From Aralia elata (lineage: Eukaryota; Streptophyta; Magnoliopsida; Apiales; Araliaceae), in the NCBI GenBank assembly GCA_034770075.1, contig CM068379.1, positions 43,035,130 to 43,099,129 of the forward strand: DNA of 64,000 bases, read 5' to 3'. The notes under the pieces were generated by a model. It was not told the DNA's origin. It ran no database searches and saw nothing but the letters and a program-made list of their open reading frames with translations. A program made the translations under genes and the position numbers. Of the stretch, positions 21,690 through 32,655 are shown piece by piece (position 1 is the stretch's first letter; every line of letters starts with the position of its first letter).

Positions 21690-23262
21690 TTCAGTAAATG
21701 GATATGCAATGTTGTTCTCTAGAGTCCACTATCTCTATAGTGACTTTTCCTCTTTCAATGATTCCACTAATCAAATGAAAGTGCCGCAACACTTGTTTGA
21801 ATCTAAGATGAGACTTAGGAACTATTCCTAGTTCTGTAATGAACTTTTTCATCCAAACAATCAACTTGTAGCTTCATTTACAGCTATATACTTTGTCTTT
21901 GTCACTAAACCAACAACTCTTTGCTGTTTGGAACCTTTCCAATTCACTGCACCACCATTTAAGGTAACGATTTACCTTAAAGTGGATTTGTTATCGTCTT
22001 GGTTAGTCTGAAAAACTTGAGTCTATTTAGCCCTCTAGTTTTTGATTCAAACCCACCATGTTTCATGATCACATCTTCAGTATAGGTTAAGTACCTAAAG
22101 ATGTTTATCACTCTCTTACAATGATCATCTCTAGAATATGACTGATCAACATCAAGCCTTGTACATTCATTGCAAACATGATAGTAACTCATGCGATCTC
22201 TCTTTCAATTGGGGATAATTTTAGAGAAATTCACTCCATAGCTCATCATCATGAGACCTCTCTTGGAGTTTGCCATGCTAAATGCCTTTAGCATCAAATG
22301 AATATACGTTCCTTAGGTCAAGCCGAACATCCATTTAAATCTATCTATATAGATTTATATCCCCAATTTATAGGATGCTCCTCCCAAGTCATTCATGGAG
22401 GAATGTTTAGACAATTTTATCTTTTACTGATTGTAGCATTGGTGTGTTATTCCTTATCAGTAGTATATCAACATATAATACTAGAAATGTCACAGTGCTC
22501 CCACTGACCCTTTTGTACACACTAGGTTCATTCTCGTTTTTGATAAAATCAAACTCTATTGATTGTCTCATCAAAACGAATGTTCCATCTTTGAGAAGCT
22601 TGCTTCAATCCATCAATGGATCATTGTAGCTTAAAACACGATTTGCTTCAACCTTTGAAACAAATTCATCTGGCTGTATCATACATACATTCTCCTCAAG
22701 TCTTCATTGAGGAAGGGCGTCTCCACATCCATTTTGCCAGAATTCGTAATAAGCTGTAATCACAAGCAAAATCCAAATGGACTTGAGCATTACCCGGTAA
22801 TAAGGTTTTATCACAGTCAACTCCTTGACTTGAAAAACCTTTTAAACGGGTCTGGTCTTATAGGTCTCCACCTTGCCATTTGCCCCAGTCTTTCTCTTAA
22901 AGACCCATATACACCCTCTAGGCGCTATGCCTTTAGGTGGAATAACCAGAGTCTATACTTGGTTCTCTTACATGGAGTCCATTTCGGATTTCATGGCCAT
23001 CTGCCATTTCTCTGAGTGTCTTCTACTCATAGCCTCATCGTATATAACTGGATCATCATCCTCTATGATGCGTACCTGATCATCATCCTTTATGATGAAT
23101 CCATACCTCCCAGGTATCTTCGGTACTCTTCCAGATTTACAATTCGGCTGTGGTATAATAGGTCTATCTACATGTTCCTCGGTTCGACTTAAAGTGCTTT
23201 GTGGTTCTTGAACTCTTTCAAGATCTATTACCCTCCCACTTGCTCCTTCAATGATAAACACC
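21690..23262 (-). pseudogene. I reverse transcriptase and RNase H, decayed
   Basis: From 23261 the minus strand encodes the linker preceding copia RT (GRVPKIPGRYGFIIKDDD, then EKWQMAMKSEMDSM, the usual RT entrance). RT proper (about 22960-22250) is full of stops and frameshifts. About 22190-22000 retains the start of RNase H (RLDVDQSYSRDDHCKRVINIFRYL), and about 21960-21820 retains the NWKGSKQQ...TKTKYIA...NEA segment that in intact copia elements reads SKQQ...TEAEYIA, so the catalytic Glu region is altered. Not functional. Confidence 0.8.
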
Positions 23263-23269
23263 TTTATCT

Positions 23270-24290
23270 AAGAAGGCAACGTGTAGGATTATAGTAATAA
23301 TACCCTAAACTTTCTTTAGGATATCCCACAAATCTGCACTTGTCAGATTTTATCCCAAACTTATTTTTGAAACCTTTTTCACATAAGCTGGACAACCCCT
23401 TATCTTAACATACTTAAGACTAGGAATCCTCCCTATCCATAACTTGTATGGAGTCTTTGGGCCGGATTTTAAGGTTACCTTATTTTGTAGATATGCAGCC
23501 GTTTCTAAGGCATAGCCCCAGATGGATACTGGAATGTCGGTAAAAATCATTATAGACTGCACCATGTCCAATAAGGTACAATTTCTCCTTTTAGATACAC
23601 CAATCAATTATTGCATATCAGGAGGTTTTCATTATGAGAAAATACTATTTTGAGATGATCTAGAAACTCATTGCTCAAGTATTCTTTCTTCGATCTGATC
23701 AAAGAATCTTAATACTTTGTCAATTTGTTTCACTTCTGAATTCTTTGAACCTTTCAAATGATTCAGACTTGTATTTCATCAAATACACATATTTAATTCT
23801 TTGAATGATCATCTCCTTTTCTTTTACTAGTTTGTTCAATTTGCAAAATTATTTTTCATGTAAGTCAAGTTTACAAAGTCCATCAAGTGATCTTCCAGTT
23901 TCAAACAAAACATTATCATTATAAATAGAACAACAATTGTTCTTAAATATAATACCAGAACCTTCCTTGTCCAACAACGAAAGTTCTAATGTTTCTAATG
24001 AGAACTGAAACATAATAACAACTTATTAACTTAATAGACTTGCCCGTAGGCAACGCTAAACTATAAGTTCCTACGGCTAATGTAGCAACCATTACTCCAT
24101 ACTCCACACGTAAGATTACTTACTCTTTGTTTAGCTTTATACTTCTTCTTAGTCTCTGCATTGGATTACATATGTGAGAACTATAGCCGGTATCCAATAC
24201 CTAAGTAGAATCTTGACTTACAGAAAAATTTATTTCAATCATGAACAAACCTATATCTGTAACCGAAGCTTTACTAAGCTTCTTCTGGTT
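23270..24290 (-). pseudogene. I protease-integrase region, decayed
   Basis: The clearest piece is 23607-23350 with GVSKRRNCTLLDMVQSIM, WGYALETAAYLQNKV and KTPYKLWIGRIPSLKYVKIRGC, the C-terminal half of copia integrase. The stretch to about 24290 would hold protease and the integrase core, but I can follow only fragments through multiple frames. Confidence 0.7.
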
Positions 24291-24299
24291 AGCCTCTGT

Positions 24300-25102
24300 A
24301 AGATTCTCCTTACAGTTTCCTTTCTAGTATCCAGGCTTATTGCAGTGGAAGCAAACTTCTTTTCTATCTGCATCAGTCTTGTTCTTATTGTCCTTTGTTT
24401 TTGCCTTTCCATTTACCTTCTTTGAATTGTTCTTCTTTTAAGAAGATCCTTTGGCCCTCTTCCGCTTCCTAGAAGAATCATCTACTAGTAAGACTTGGTC
24501 TTTCTTGGTTGGAAAGTGACTCTTTACAGTTTTCAACATGTTTAAGCAACTCAGGCAGGCTGATATATATAGCTTGTTCATGTGGAAATTCACAACAAAT
24601 TGTGAGAAAGAGTCCGAAAGTGATTGCAAGATCAAATCTTGGATCAACTCTACATCCATGACAAAACCTTATTGTCCTAATTGTTCAATCAGATTGATCA
24701 TTTTTAGGACATTTGTCTATACTGTAGTGCCATCGGTCATTCTAGATCGGAAAAGCTTCTTAGATATCTGATATCTAATAGTCCTACTTTCCTCACCCTT
24801 CAACTCTTGAAGGTGCAGGAGTATAGTAGGAGCATCCATAGTTTCATGCTGACGCTGAAGCTCGTTACTTATGGATGCGAGCATGATGCATTGAGCCAAC
24901 TGTGCATCATATTACCACTTTCTAAAAGTAACAATTTCTTCCTCTGAGGCATCGTCTGCAACCATTGCAGGGATAAGCATATTAAGGACATAAGATAGCT
25001 TTTCAGCCTTGAGAACTATTCTCAAATTCTTTAACTAGTCCTTTTAATTTGGTCCGATTAATTAGCATCTAATATGCTCCGCAGTGATAGTAAATTAGAC
25101 AT
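24300..25102 (-). pseudogene. I gag, decayed
   Basis: Minus-strand start near 25102 (MSNLLSLRSILDAN), then NLRIVLKAEKLSYVL, MLASISNELQRQHETMDAPTILLHL, the RTIRYQISKKLFRSRM segment and VELIQDLILQSL, ending near 24310 with a zinc-knuckle remnant CFHCNKPGY.KGNC in which His is replaced by Tyr and a stop follows. This is a typical UBN2/copia Gag arrangement. Several stops and frame changes mean no product. Confidence 0.8.
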
Positions 25103-25308
25103 TGTAAAATTCTGTAAATGAATTTGTAATTTAACAACATTTTAGCATACATTCATTTCTTAATTATTTAGCAAAATAAATTAGGTCTTTATTTTAAATT
25201 GGTATCTCTCACTTTTTCATCAAATTATATTACCCTCATTATATAGTTCGGCAAATCTAATTAAAGATTTGCTAGCGAGAATAAGAATCCCATTTCAAAT
25301 GTATATAG

Positions 25309-25604
25309 CCTTGTGTGTGCACAACAAACTATATATAAATAAATAGGTAGACAACTGTTGTCAATTACATCACTATATAACTCCTTGTATTTTGCCTCTT
25401 AGATTATAATGGTCAAGTGTGTGCACATCCGAACTAAAATAATCTAAGTTAAGTCCAACCTAGCACTTCCATATATGTGAAGAGAAAAAGACCGCCCTTG
25501 TGTGTGCACAACAAAGCAGTAATGTTCAATTCCTTAATAAGCATCAAATGTGATAAAACAACATCTTAAATATTTAATACTCGCCTTGTGTGTGCACAAC
25601 AAAC
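25309..25604. repeat. Dispersed CCTTGTGTGTGCACAACAAA repeats in the I leader
   Basis: Near-identical copies at 25309, 25495 and 25583 and a diverged one at 25413. Each contains the palindrome TGTGCACA. Confidence 0.75.
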
Positions 25605-26384
25605 TCATATTAAATATTTAATACTCTATTGCTTTACCATGCTAGAAGGCGACGTTCGATATTCCTAATATCTTTGAACGCTTAGGACTTAATATAATTT
25701 CTTTGAGGGGTTTGTTATTATTAGTCTCATCTTGTTTAGCGTGCATGCACATATATATATATATATAAAATACGCGTCATATTATTTAACATGCGAAGCA
25801 TGTTGTATAATATATAATATATATATAGTAAACATGCACATATAGAATACTATATTATACCCAGATTGATTATGGACTTTTATTCTAGTTTGGTTCACTA
25901 GAGCCATCAAGTGAACTAAAAGGTCAAACCTTGGGTGCAATAATAAATTTAAATATAACTATTACATTTAAACCCGGGCTCCATTACAAACGGGTCTTCA
26001 AGCGCTCCTTGCTCCTTTGTCTTCAATTCTTCAAGTAATTCTAACTAAACCTATTATATAAACTATTTACAATAAATAGAAACCTTGATCAGCAGTCAAG
26101 GGAAAGTACATAGGACGGAGATAGAATTTACATTAAGAAAAATTAGAGAAGAGGAGGTACGCAGACCTCATTTATAAAAACCCATTCATTCAAGCATCCA
26201 CTAAAATAAATCCAATCACACATTGGTCAGTAGTCCATAATCAATCCCTATTTATTATTATACATATCTCCATATGTATCAATAAATAACATTTATCTCA
26301 TGAATAATCAAATCATTCCATATATGCATTGATATCATTTAATGGACAATTAAAAGTTTACTAGAAATTCAATTTTGAAACAAA

Positions 26385-26760
26385 AAATAAACTCCTTTAT
26401 TTTAATCAAAATTTAAATCATAATAAACTTATTTATTTTATTTTATCCAATTTTGAATAAAAATAAACTCCTTTATTTTTAATCAAATTCCAAATCAAAA
26501 TAAACTCTTTTATTTCAATTAACATGGAATCGAATTTCAAGTTCAAAACAAACTCTTTTATTTTAACTTAAAATTGTTTGGAAAATAAAATATGTTGAAT
26601 CCTATTCCTTATCAAAATAAATATCTTTATTTTTAAGGAAACATGGAATCCTATTCCATATGTGAATAAACTCTTTTATTCTAGGAAACATGGAATCCTA
26701 TTCCATATGTAAATAAAACTTTTAATTATATTCCAATTCAAAATAAACCTTTTATCTTAA
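26385..26760. repeat. About nine AATAAA...TTTATT dyad units in the I leader
   Basis: Units such as AATAAACTCCTTTATTTT recur near 26390, 26420, 26462, 26500, 26552, 26620, 26664, 26710 and 26745. Each arm pair AATAAA/TTTATT is self-complementary. Confidence 0.65.
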
Positions 26761-26810
26761 TTGAAAATAAATAAAATCAAAATAAATTTTTTTTCAAAAT
26801 CTGCAGACCG

Positions 26811-26896
26811 GCGCGGCCGCGCTCCAAAATGAACTAGGAGCGGCGCGGCCGCGCTGCACCCCCAGAAATGTTTTCTGGGTTCAGGCGCGGCCGCGT
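26811..26896. repeat. Three GCGCGGCCGCGC palindromes in the I leader
   Basis: Perfect 12-bp palindromes at 26811-26822 and 26843-26854 and a one-mismatch copy at 26885-26896, spaced 32 and 42 bp. They lie roughly 100-190 nt downstream of the PBS in element sense, within AT-rich sequence. Confidence 0.9.
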
Positions 26897-26995
26897 AGCA
26901 GAGTTCGAAATTTTTTTTCTTTGCCCAGAAAATCGATCCAATCGCATACCCATACATACATAGAATCATAATAATCGATAATTAGCACAAGGTTA

Positions 26996-27008
26996 GGCTC
27001 TGATACCA
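26996..27008 (-). other. I primer binding site, initiator tRNA-Met
   Basis: The minus strand reads TGGTATCAGAGCC, complementary to the 3' end of plant initiator tRNA-Met, one base from the LTR start at 27010. Confidence 0.9.
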
Positions 27009-27009
27009 C

Positions 27010-27155
27010 TGTTAGGTTTGTATATAGCGCAAACATGCAATCAAATTACATAAATAGTGCGGAAGCGCGATAAAAACGGATTTTAAAATTTTTCTTACAA
27101 ACCATCACTATGATCATCCATGTGCTCAATTATCAATTAAACGAAAGAGATAAAG
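27010..27155 (-). repeat. I right LTR, first segment
   Basis: Starts TGTTAGGTTTG beside the PBS and is cut at 27155 by the insertion of A. It continues at 49470-51130. Confidence 0.85.
27151..27155. other. Target site duplication of A, left copy (taaag)
   Basis: Repeated at 49465-49469. Confidence 0.95.
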
Positions 27156-29986
27156 TGTGACACCCCCAAATCCGGGTACTTCAACTCCACAGATTTGGTG
27201 TTCACTATAGCATACATTCATTACTAACTACCCATGATTAAGAACAATTAAAATAAACTTCAAGAAATATCTTCCCTCAAATGGGGTTACATCACCAAGC
27301 TCTAAATGAAACAAGTCCCAGGTTATCTAACCTCTATTACATCAGTGCGGAATAAAACATGAAATTAAATAAATCTTATTACAATAAAACATCGAATAGA
27401 CAACAAGTCTTTTGCTACTTCGGCATTTTGCCCTTGCCTTTACTCGTGGACGGCTCGTCCGATTTCTCTGCCTTAGCTGCAATGTTTGAGTGCAAGAGTG
27501 AGCAAACAATTGTCCACAAGTGTGATAACAATAACAATTGAATAACCAATGAAATAGATTTCAACTGAGGTATAATAGTTTTTCTGAATTCAATCAATAA
27601 CTAGTCAAGATCTGAAAGCTCAATAGAAAGCTTAGCTCAATAACTGAATATAGATTCAGGATTAAAAGTGTATCTGAGGGTCACAAGACCTCGAATTATG
27701 TCCTAGGTTATCAAGTATTTCTACCGTAACCTTTAACAGTCTTATAGACTATGGACCATCCATCTCGTATTAAGGGGGATCAGCCCTTTGTACAATGTAT
27801 TGTGCACAAACATTTTAACGCTGTCGCGTAATTAATCCCCTATATTAGGGTTGTTCATCTCAGTCTAATATCAAAATCCGTACCAAAAGGAACTTGGTTT
27901 GGAAAGATTTTAAAATGTTCTAAGTTTTTAGAACGCTCATCAACTAAGGACTAGCTGAATCAATAAGGTTTGCTAGTCTGATTCATCAATAAAATTTGTA
28001 CAATAGGAACTATGTTCAAAATCTGATTAATTATCAATGATCGAATAATAATTGACTGGAATAAAGCTTAAACACTTATCATGGTATCAACCTTGCTTGA
28101 ATAACAATAAGCTAAGGTTAGTAACTTGCTCAATAAAAGTAAACTTGCTTTAAATAAAATAACAAGTTTAAGGGAAGAACAACTTGCTCAACATAATAAT
28201 GGAGTTCCGAAACTTGCCTCGTACGTAGCTTTCCTAATTACAAACCACGTACAATAAACAACCTACAAATTCCGTTTGTATTGCAACAAAAACGATTAGT
28301 TACAATACTCACGTACATTAATACTCCAATCATCACCTCAATTTCCAATTAACTACTGATTATCAACTCTATTTCAGAAGCTACAAGCTTTATTGCAACA
28401 ATGTTACACTCTAAGAATCTCCACAACTTATCTTTAAGCTAAGGTATATATTACCTTATATTTAATCATCATCAAATATCATTTAGAATTCATCTTAACA
28501 TCTTATTATTCACTTATTACATTAATCTAAGTTTAATCCTGCATAAAATGATATATCATAACTACCAAGAAAAGAAAACAAATTTTTTTTTCCAGCAGTG
28601 ATTCTCGCCGGGGCGAGAATTCCCTTTTAAAATTTCTCGCCGGGGCGAGGATTTGCAGTTCATTTCTCTCGCCGGGGCGAGAGACTCAACAGTCGTCTCC
28701 TACAGTCGCGAACCAGTGAAAACTTAGGCCAAATTTGGCCAAATTTTCCGAATTCTACCATCTAACACATAATTTAAATATACCCAGACATCAAATATAA
28801 CACAAAACTATTTCCCAACATGTTTCTAAACATTCTCAACATCATATTACACATAATCAACCAACTTGAATTAAAAATTCTCTATTAAAACAAGATATTC
28901 ATGTTTTAACCATTTTAATGAAATCAACTACTGTAACCTCATCTTTCAACCATTTTAATCCATTCTAATTACATTCTTTTTGTTTTTCATCATATTAACA
29001 CAATCAAAAGTTAATTTACCGATTAATAATCTAATTGAACATCAATTTTCATATATATATGCCATACATGAAATAAACTCTGTAAAAATTACAAACTCTA
29101 CTCCAAAGCGTGTTTTCATGGATTAAAACCTTAAAATTAACTTATAATCATCATATAATCATCTAATTCATGATTACTAACAATTGTATCAACTAATTCA
29201 TGTTTTTAGCAAACAATTCACTTACATGAAACTAAAAACCATATACAGTGAAACAAAACTATAAATAAAACTTAAAAGAGATTATACCTTCAAACTATAT
29301 ATATAATTCCTTAGCTTAGCACTTCCCTTCCTTCTCTTTCTCAATTCTCAAAACTCTCAAACTCTCAATTTTCTCTCTAATTCTCTCTTCTTCTCTGTAT
29401 ATTCTTCCTTTTTTTTAAACACTGTGTTTTATTTTCTTTTAACAACTGACAAGCAAAACAAATAAAAACTGATGGAACGTATATTTTCTAATTAAATCAT
29501 CAGTTATAAAAATTCAAAAGCCATAAGGCTTTGTTTGGTAAAAATAAATTAAAATAACTCATTATTTCCAACCAAAGGTCGTAAGGCCTTGTTTGGTTTG
29601 ATGGAAATAAAAACTCTTTCTATTTATTTTAATAACTCATTATAACATATAGTTTTAATTGTCACACTTTTAATTTAATTGAACTTATTATTAAATAAAT
29701 TCAATTAAACCTTACTAACTTAAATAATAGTTCCATTTAACCATTAACACCAAATAAATTATCTTATTCAAATAAATTCTTTATTTAAATAAATCATTTA
29801 ATCATCTAATTTAATTATTAAATTAAATTAGAATAAACACATCAAATCACAATCAAATAATATTTAACAAAACTTCCTTCACCATAATTTATAAATTATT
29901 TATTTTACTCAATAAATAAATTAATAAAAATATTTATATAACTCAATAAATATTTTTATTTAATCACAAAAATTGCATTCGTTACA
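27156..29986 (-). repeat. A left LTR (3' LTR in element sense)
   Basis: 2,831 bp, from TGTGACACCCCC to ATTCGTTACA. It holds three TCTCGCCGGGGCGAGA-type motifs at 28603-28682. Confidence 0.95.
28603..28682. repeat. Three GC palindromes in the A left LTR
   Basis: TCTCGCCGGGGCGAGA at 28603-28618, a one-base variant at 28635-28650, and an exact copy at 28667-28682. Spacing is exactly 32 and 32. The right LTR has only two. Confidence 0.95.
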
Positions 29987-29999
29987 TCCTTCCCTCCTT
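29987..29999 (-). other. A polypurine tract
   Basis: The minus strand reads AAGGAGGGAAGGA directly before the LTR start TGTAACG. A second similar purine run next to a 'TGTAAC'-like sequence occurs at 30067-30083. Confidence 0.85.
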
Positions 30000-30002
30000 A
30001 AA

Positions 30003-30120
30003 AGGATTTTGTCCCCAGAATCACAATTAATTCGTAAGGATTCTGTCCCCAGAATCACAATTAATTCGTTTGTTACATTCTCCCCTTCTTACAAAGATTC
30101 TGTCCCCAGAATCGCGATAC
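30003..30120 (-). repeat. Triplicated ~30-bp segment before the A PPT
   Basis: GATTTTGTCCCCAGAATC and close copies start near 30006, 30038 and 30098, separated by ACAATTAATTCG words. Confidence 0.8.
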
Positions 30121-30125
30121 AAAGA

Positions 30126-31472
30126 TTAAACAAATAATTGAGGATAACTCTGCATCATTTTCTCTTCGAGTTCCCACGTAGCTTCTTCAGCACTGTGGTT
30201 CCTCCAAATTACCTTAACAGAAGGTATCACTTTATTTCTGAGAACCTGCTCTTTCTTGTCTACTATCTGAACAGGTATCTCTTCATAGGACAAATCTTTT
30301 TCAAATTGTATTGGTTCATATTCTATTACATGTTTATAATCAGACTTATACGGTCGTAGCACCGATATGTGAAAAACATTATGAATGTGGTCTAACTCGG
30401 GAGGTAAAGCTACCTCATAAGCCACCTCGCCTACTCGTTTCAGCACTTCGAAGGGTCCAATAAACCGCGGACTGAGCTTACCCTTTTTACCAAATCTAAT
30501 TTTTCCTTTCCAGGGAGATACTTTGAGAAACACAAAACTCCCAACTTCAAATTCATGATTTTGACGATGCCGATCCGCATATTTCTTTTGCCTATCTTGA
30601 GCAGCTAATAATCTGGCTCTTATCACTTTGACAATTTCAGCAGTTTGCTGTACCAACTCGGGTCCCAATAGGTGACGTTCACCAACCTCATCCCAACACA
30701 ACGGAGTTCTGCACTTCCTTCCATACAATGCTTCGTAGGGTGGCATGCCGATACTCGCGTGATAACTATTATTGTAGGCAAACTCGACCAGAGGTAAATG
30801 ATCATCCCAGTTGCCCTTAAAATCCATAACGCACGCTCTCAGCATATCTTCCAACGTTTGAATTGTTCTTTCACTCTGGCCATCGGTTTGAGGATGGTAA
30901 GCTGTACTCATTCTCAACTGTGTCCCCAAACAAGCTTGCAGACTCCTCCAGAATTTTGATGTAAAACGTGAATCTCTGTCCGACACAATTGATACTGGGA
31001 CACCGTGCCTTGAGATAATCTCTTTGACGTATAACTTTGGCAGCTGATCCAAAGTGAATCTGATTTTGATTGGCAAGAAATGCGCTGATTTCGTTAATCT
31101 GTCAACTATTACCCATATTGCGTCATAACCCTTCTGAGTAGTTGGAAGCCCTACCACGAAGTCCATCGTGATATGCTCCCACTTCCATTCTGGTATCTCC
31201 AAGGGCTGTAACAAACCACTTGGTCGTTGATACTCTGCTTTGACTTTCTGACAAGTTAAGCACTTCGCAACACACTCAGCAACTTCCCTTTTCATATTTG
31301 GCCACCAGAAATGTTGGCGAAGATCCTGATACATCTTTGTACTTCCCGGGTGTATCGAAAATCTTGAACTATGAGCTTCGTTTAAAATCTCTTCTCTGAT
31401 CTCCAGCACTGACTGAACCCAGATTTTGCCTTCAAATCTCAGTAACCCTTCGGTGTCAATTTTATATTTAAG
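30126..31472 (-). pseudogene. A integrase with chromodomain
   Basis: 427 codons open from 31409 to a natural stop at 30126. Zinc-binding residues are H13, H20, C50 and C53; catalytic D83, D144 and E180 keep the D-35-E spacing. The GPF-type region (IGPFEVLKRVGEVAYEVALP) is followed at about 370-427 by a chromodomain (IPSVKVIWRNHSAEEATWELE), the module that in chromoviruses is thought to steer insertion to marked chromatin. The gene itself looks intact, but upstream nonsense codons in the polyprotein frame (TAG after VLEGE) mean it could not be made as a normal Gag-Pol product. Confidence 0.92.
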
Positions 31473-32081
31473 CTATTCTCCCTCAAGCACTCTTTTCCGT
31501 CTCTTAACACATTCCTCATCCTTGAGTTGCGCTTCCTTGACTTTGTCCACCAGAGTTGGTTGAGTTTCCATCTGGAACAATTTTTCATTAGGCTCTGCCA
31601 GACCCTTCACCTCTAACTCCATTTTAGCCATTTCTGCTACGAGCTTCTCCTGAGCAGTTAACAAAAATAGTTTCTCTCGACCTTTTCTACTCAAAGCGTC
31701 GGCAACCACATTAGCCTTTCCCGGATGGTATAGAATTTCACAATCATAATCTTTGATCAATTCTATCCATCTTCTCTGCCGCATATTCAAATCCTTCTGT
31801 GTGAAAATATACTTCAGACTTTTATGGTCTGTATATATTTCACACTTCTCCCCATAGAGATAGTGCCTCTAGATTTTCAAAGCAAACACCACAGCTGCTA
31901 ACTCCAAATCATGGGTCGGATACCCTTTTTCATAGTCCTTTAGTTGGCGCGATGCATATGCGATAACCTTACCATTTTGCATAAGCACACAACCAAGTCC
32001 TTTATGTGATGCGTCGCTATACACCACAAAATTTCCTGTATCATCTGGCAAAGATAACACAGGTGCCGTACTGAGTCTCTT
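31473..32081 (-). pseudogene. A RNase H and linker, two nonsense codons
   Basis: Continues the RT frame after a TAG. It encodes FVVYSDASHKGLGCVLMQ (first catalytic Asp), a long RNase H core with ELAAVVFALKI, then a TAG where related proteins have Trp, then RQRRWIELIKDYDCEILYHPGKANVVADALSR (last Asp region). A further TAG follows VLEGE. All three breaks in this stretch are single-base nonsense codons in an otherwise continuous frame. Confidence 0.88.
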
Positions 32082-32655
32082 CTATAGCTCTTGAAAACTC
32101 TCTTCACACTTCTCTGTCCAAACGAACTTCACCGATTTTCTTGTTAAATTCGTCAACGGAGTGGCGATCCTGGAGAAATCTTGAATAAAACGCCTGTAAT
32201 AACCTGCCAAATCTAGGAAACTCCTCACTTCTGACGGTGTTTTCGGCTGATCCCAGTTCATCACAGCTTCAACTTTAGCTGGATCCACCGAAATCCTGTC
32301 TTTATCAATAACATGTCCAAGGAATTGAACACGCTCCAACCAAAATTCGCACTTTGAAAATTTTGCATATAATTTTTCTTTCCTTAACGCCTCCAATGTC
32401 ACCTTCAAGTGTTCCAAGTGTTCTTCCTGAGTTTTGGAATATACCAAAGTATCGTCTATGAATACCACTACGAATTTATCTAAAAATGGTTTAAACACCC
32501 TATTCATTAAATCTATAAACGCTGCAGGTGCGTTTGTTAAACCAAATGACATAACCAAAAACTTATAGTGACTATATCTAGTTCGAAATACCGTCTTTGG
32601 TATGTCTTCCTTCCTCACCTTTAGTTGATAATACCCACTTCGCAGATCTATCTTT
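32082..32655 (-). pseudogene. A reverse transcriptase, main part
   Basis: After a frameshift near 32650-32660 (two extra bases beside GAGAGCAAGA) the RT frame resumes and runs to a TAG at 32082. It contains FRTRYSHYKFLVMSFGLTN and the catalytic FIDD at about 32447-32465, followed by the thumb region with LGHVIDKDRISVDPAKVEAV. The sequence before the shift (KKKDGSMRLCIDYRELNK, LPRIDDLFDQL) is at the end of the gag-pro frame. This would be cDNA synthesis machinery; the shift makes it non-functional. Confidence 0.9.

Larger units (their letters stand above)
25103..26995 (-). other. I 5' leader with three repeat systems
   Basis: 1.9 kb between PBS and gag without ORFs. It holds four 'ttgtgtgtgcacaacaaa'-type copies (25309, 25413 diverged, 25495, 25583), a dyad-rich AT region (26380-26760) and GC palindromes (26811-26896). 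An (AT)n tract lies at 25752-25766. Confidence 0.7.
20677..27155 (-). mobile_element. Element I: degenerate Ty1/copia retrotransposon (left part)
   Basis: Minus-strand copia element. Its left LTR is truncated (20677-21603). The PPT (minus GCAAGTGGGAGAT) abuts that LTR. The order gag, integrase, RT, RNase H runs leftwards from about 25102 to 21690. A 1.9 kb leader separates gag from the PBS (26996-27008). The right LTR begins at 27010 and is interrupted by element A, resuming at 49470 to end at 51130. Integrase preceding RT identifies copia. All frames are broken, so it is old. It lies in the gag gene of element G on its right side; the left flank is lost by deletion. Confidence 0.9.
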
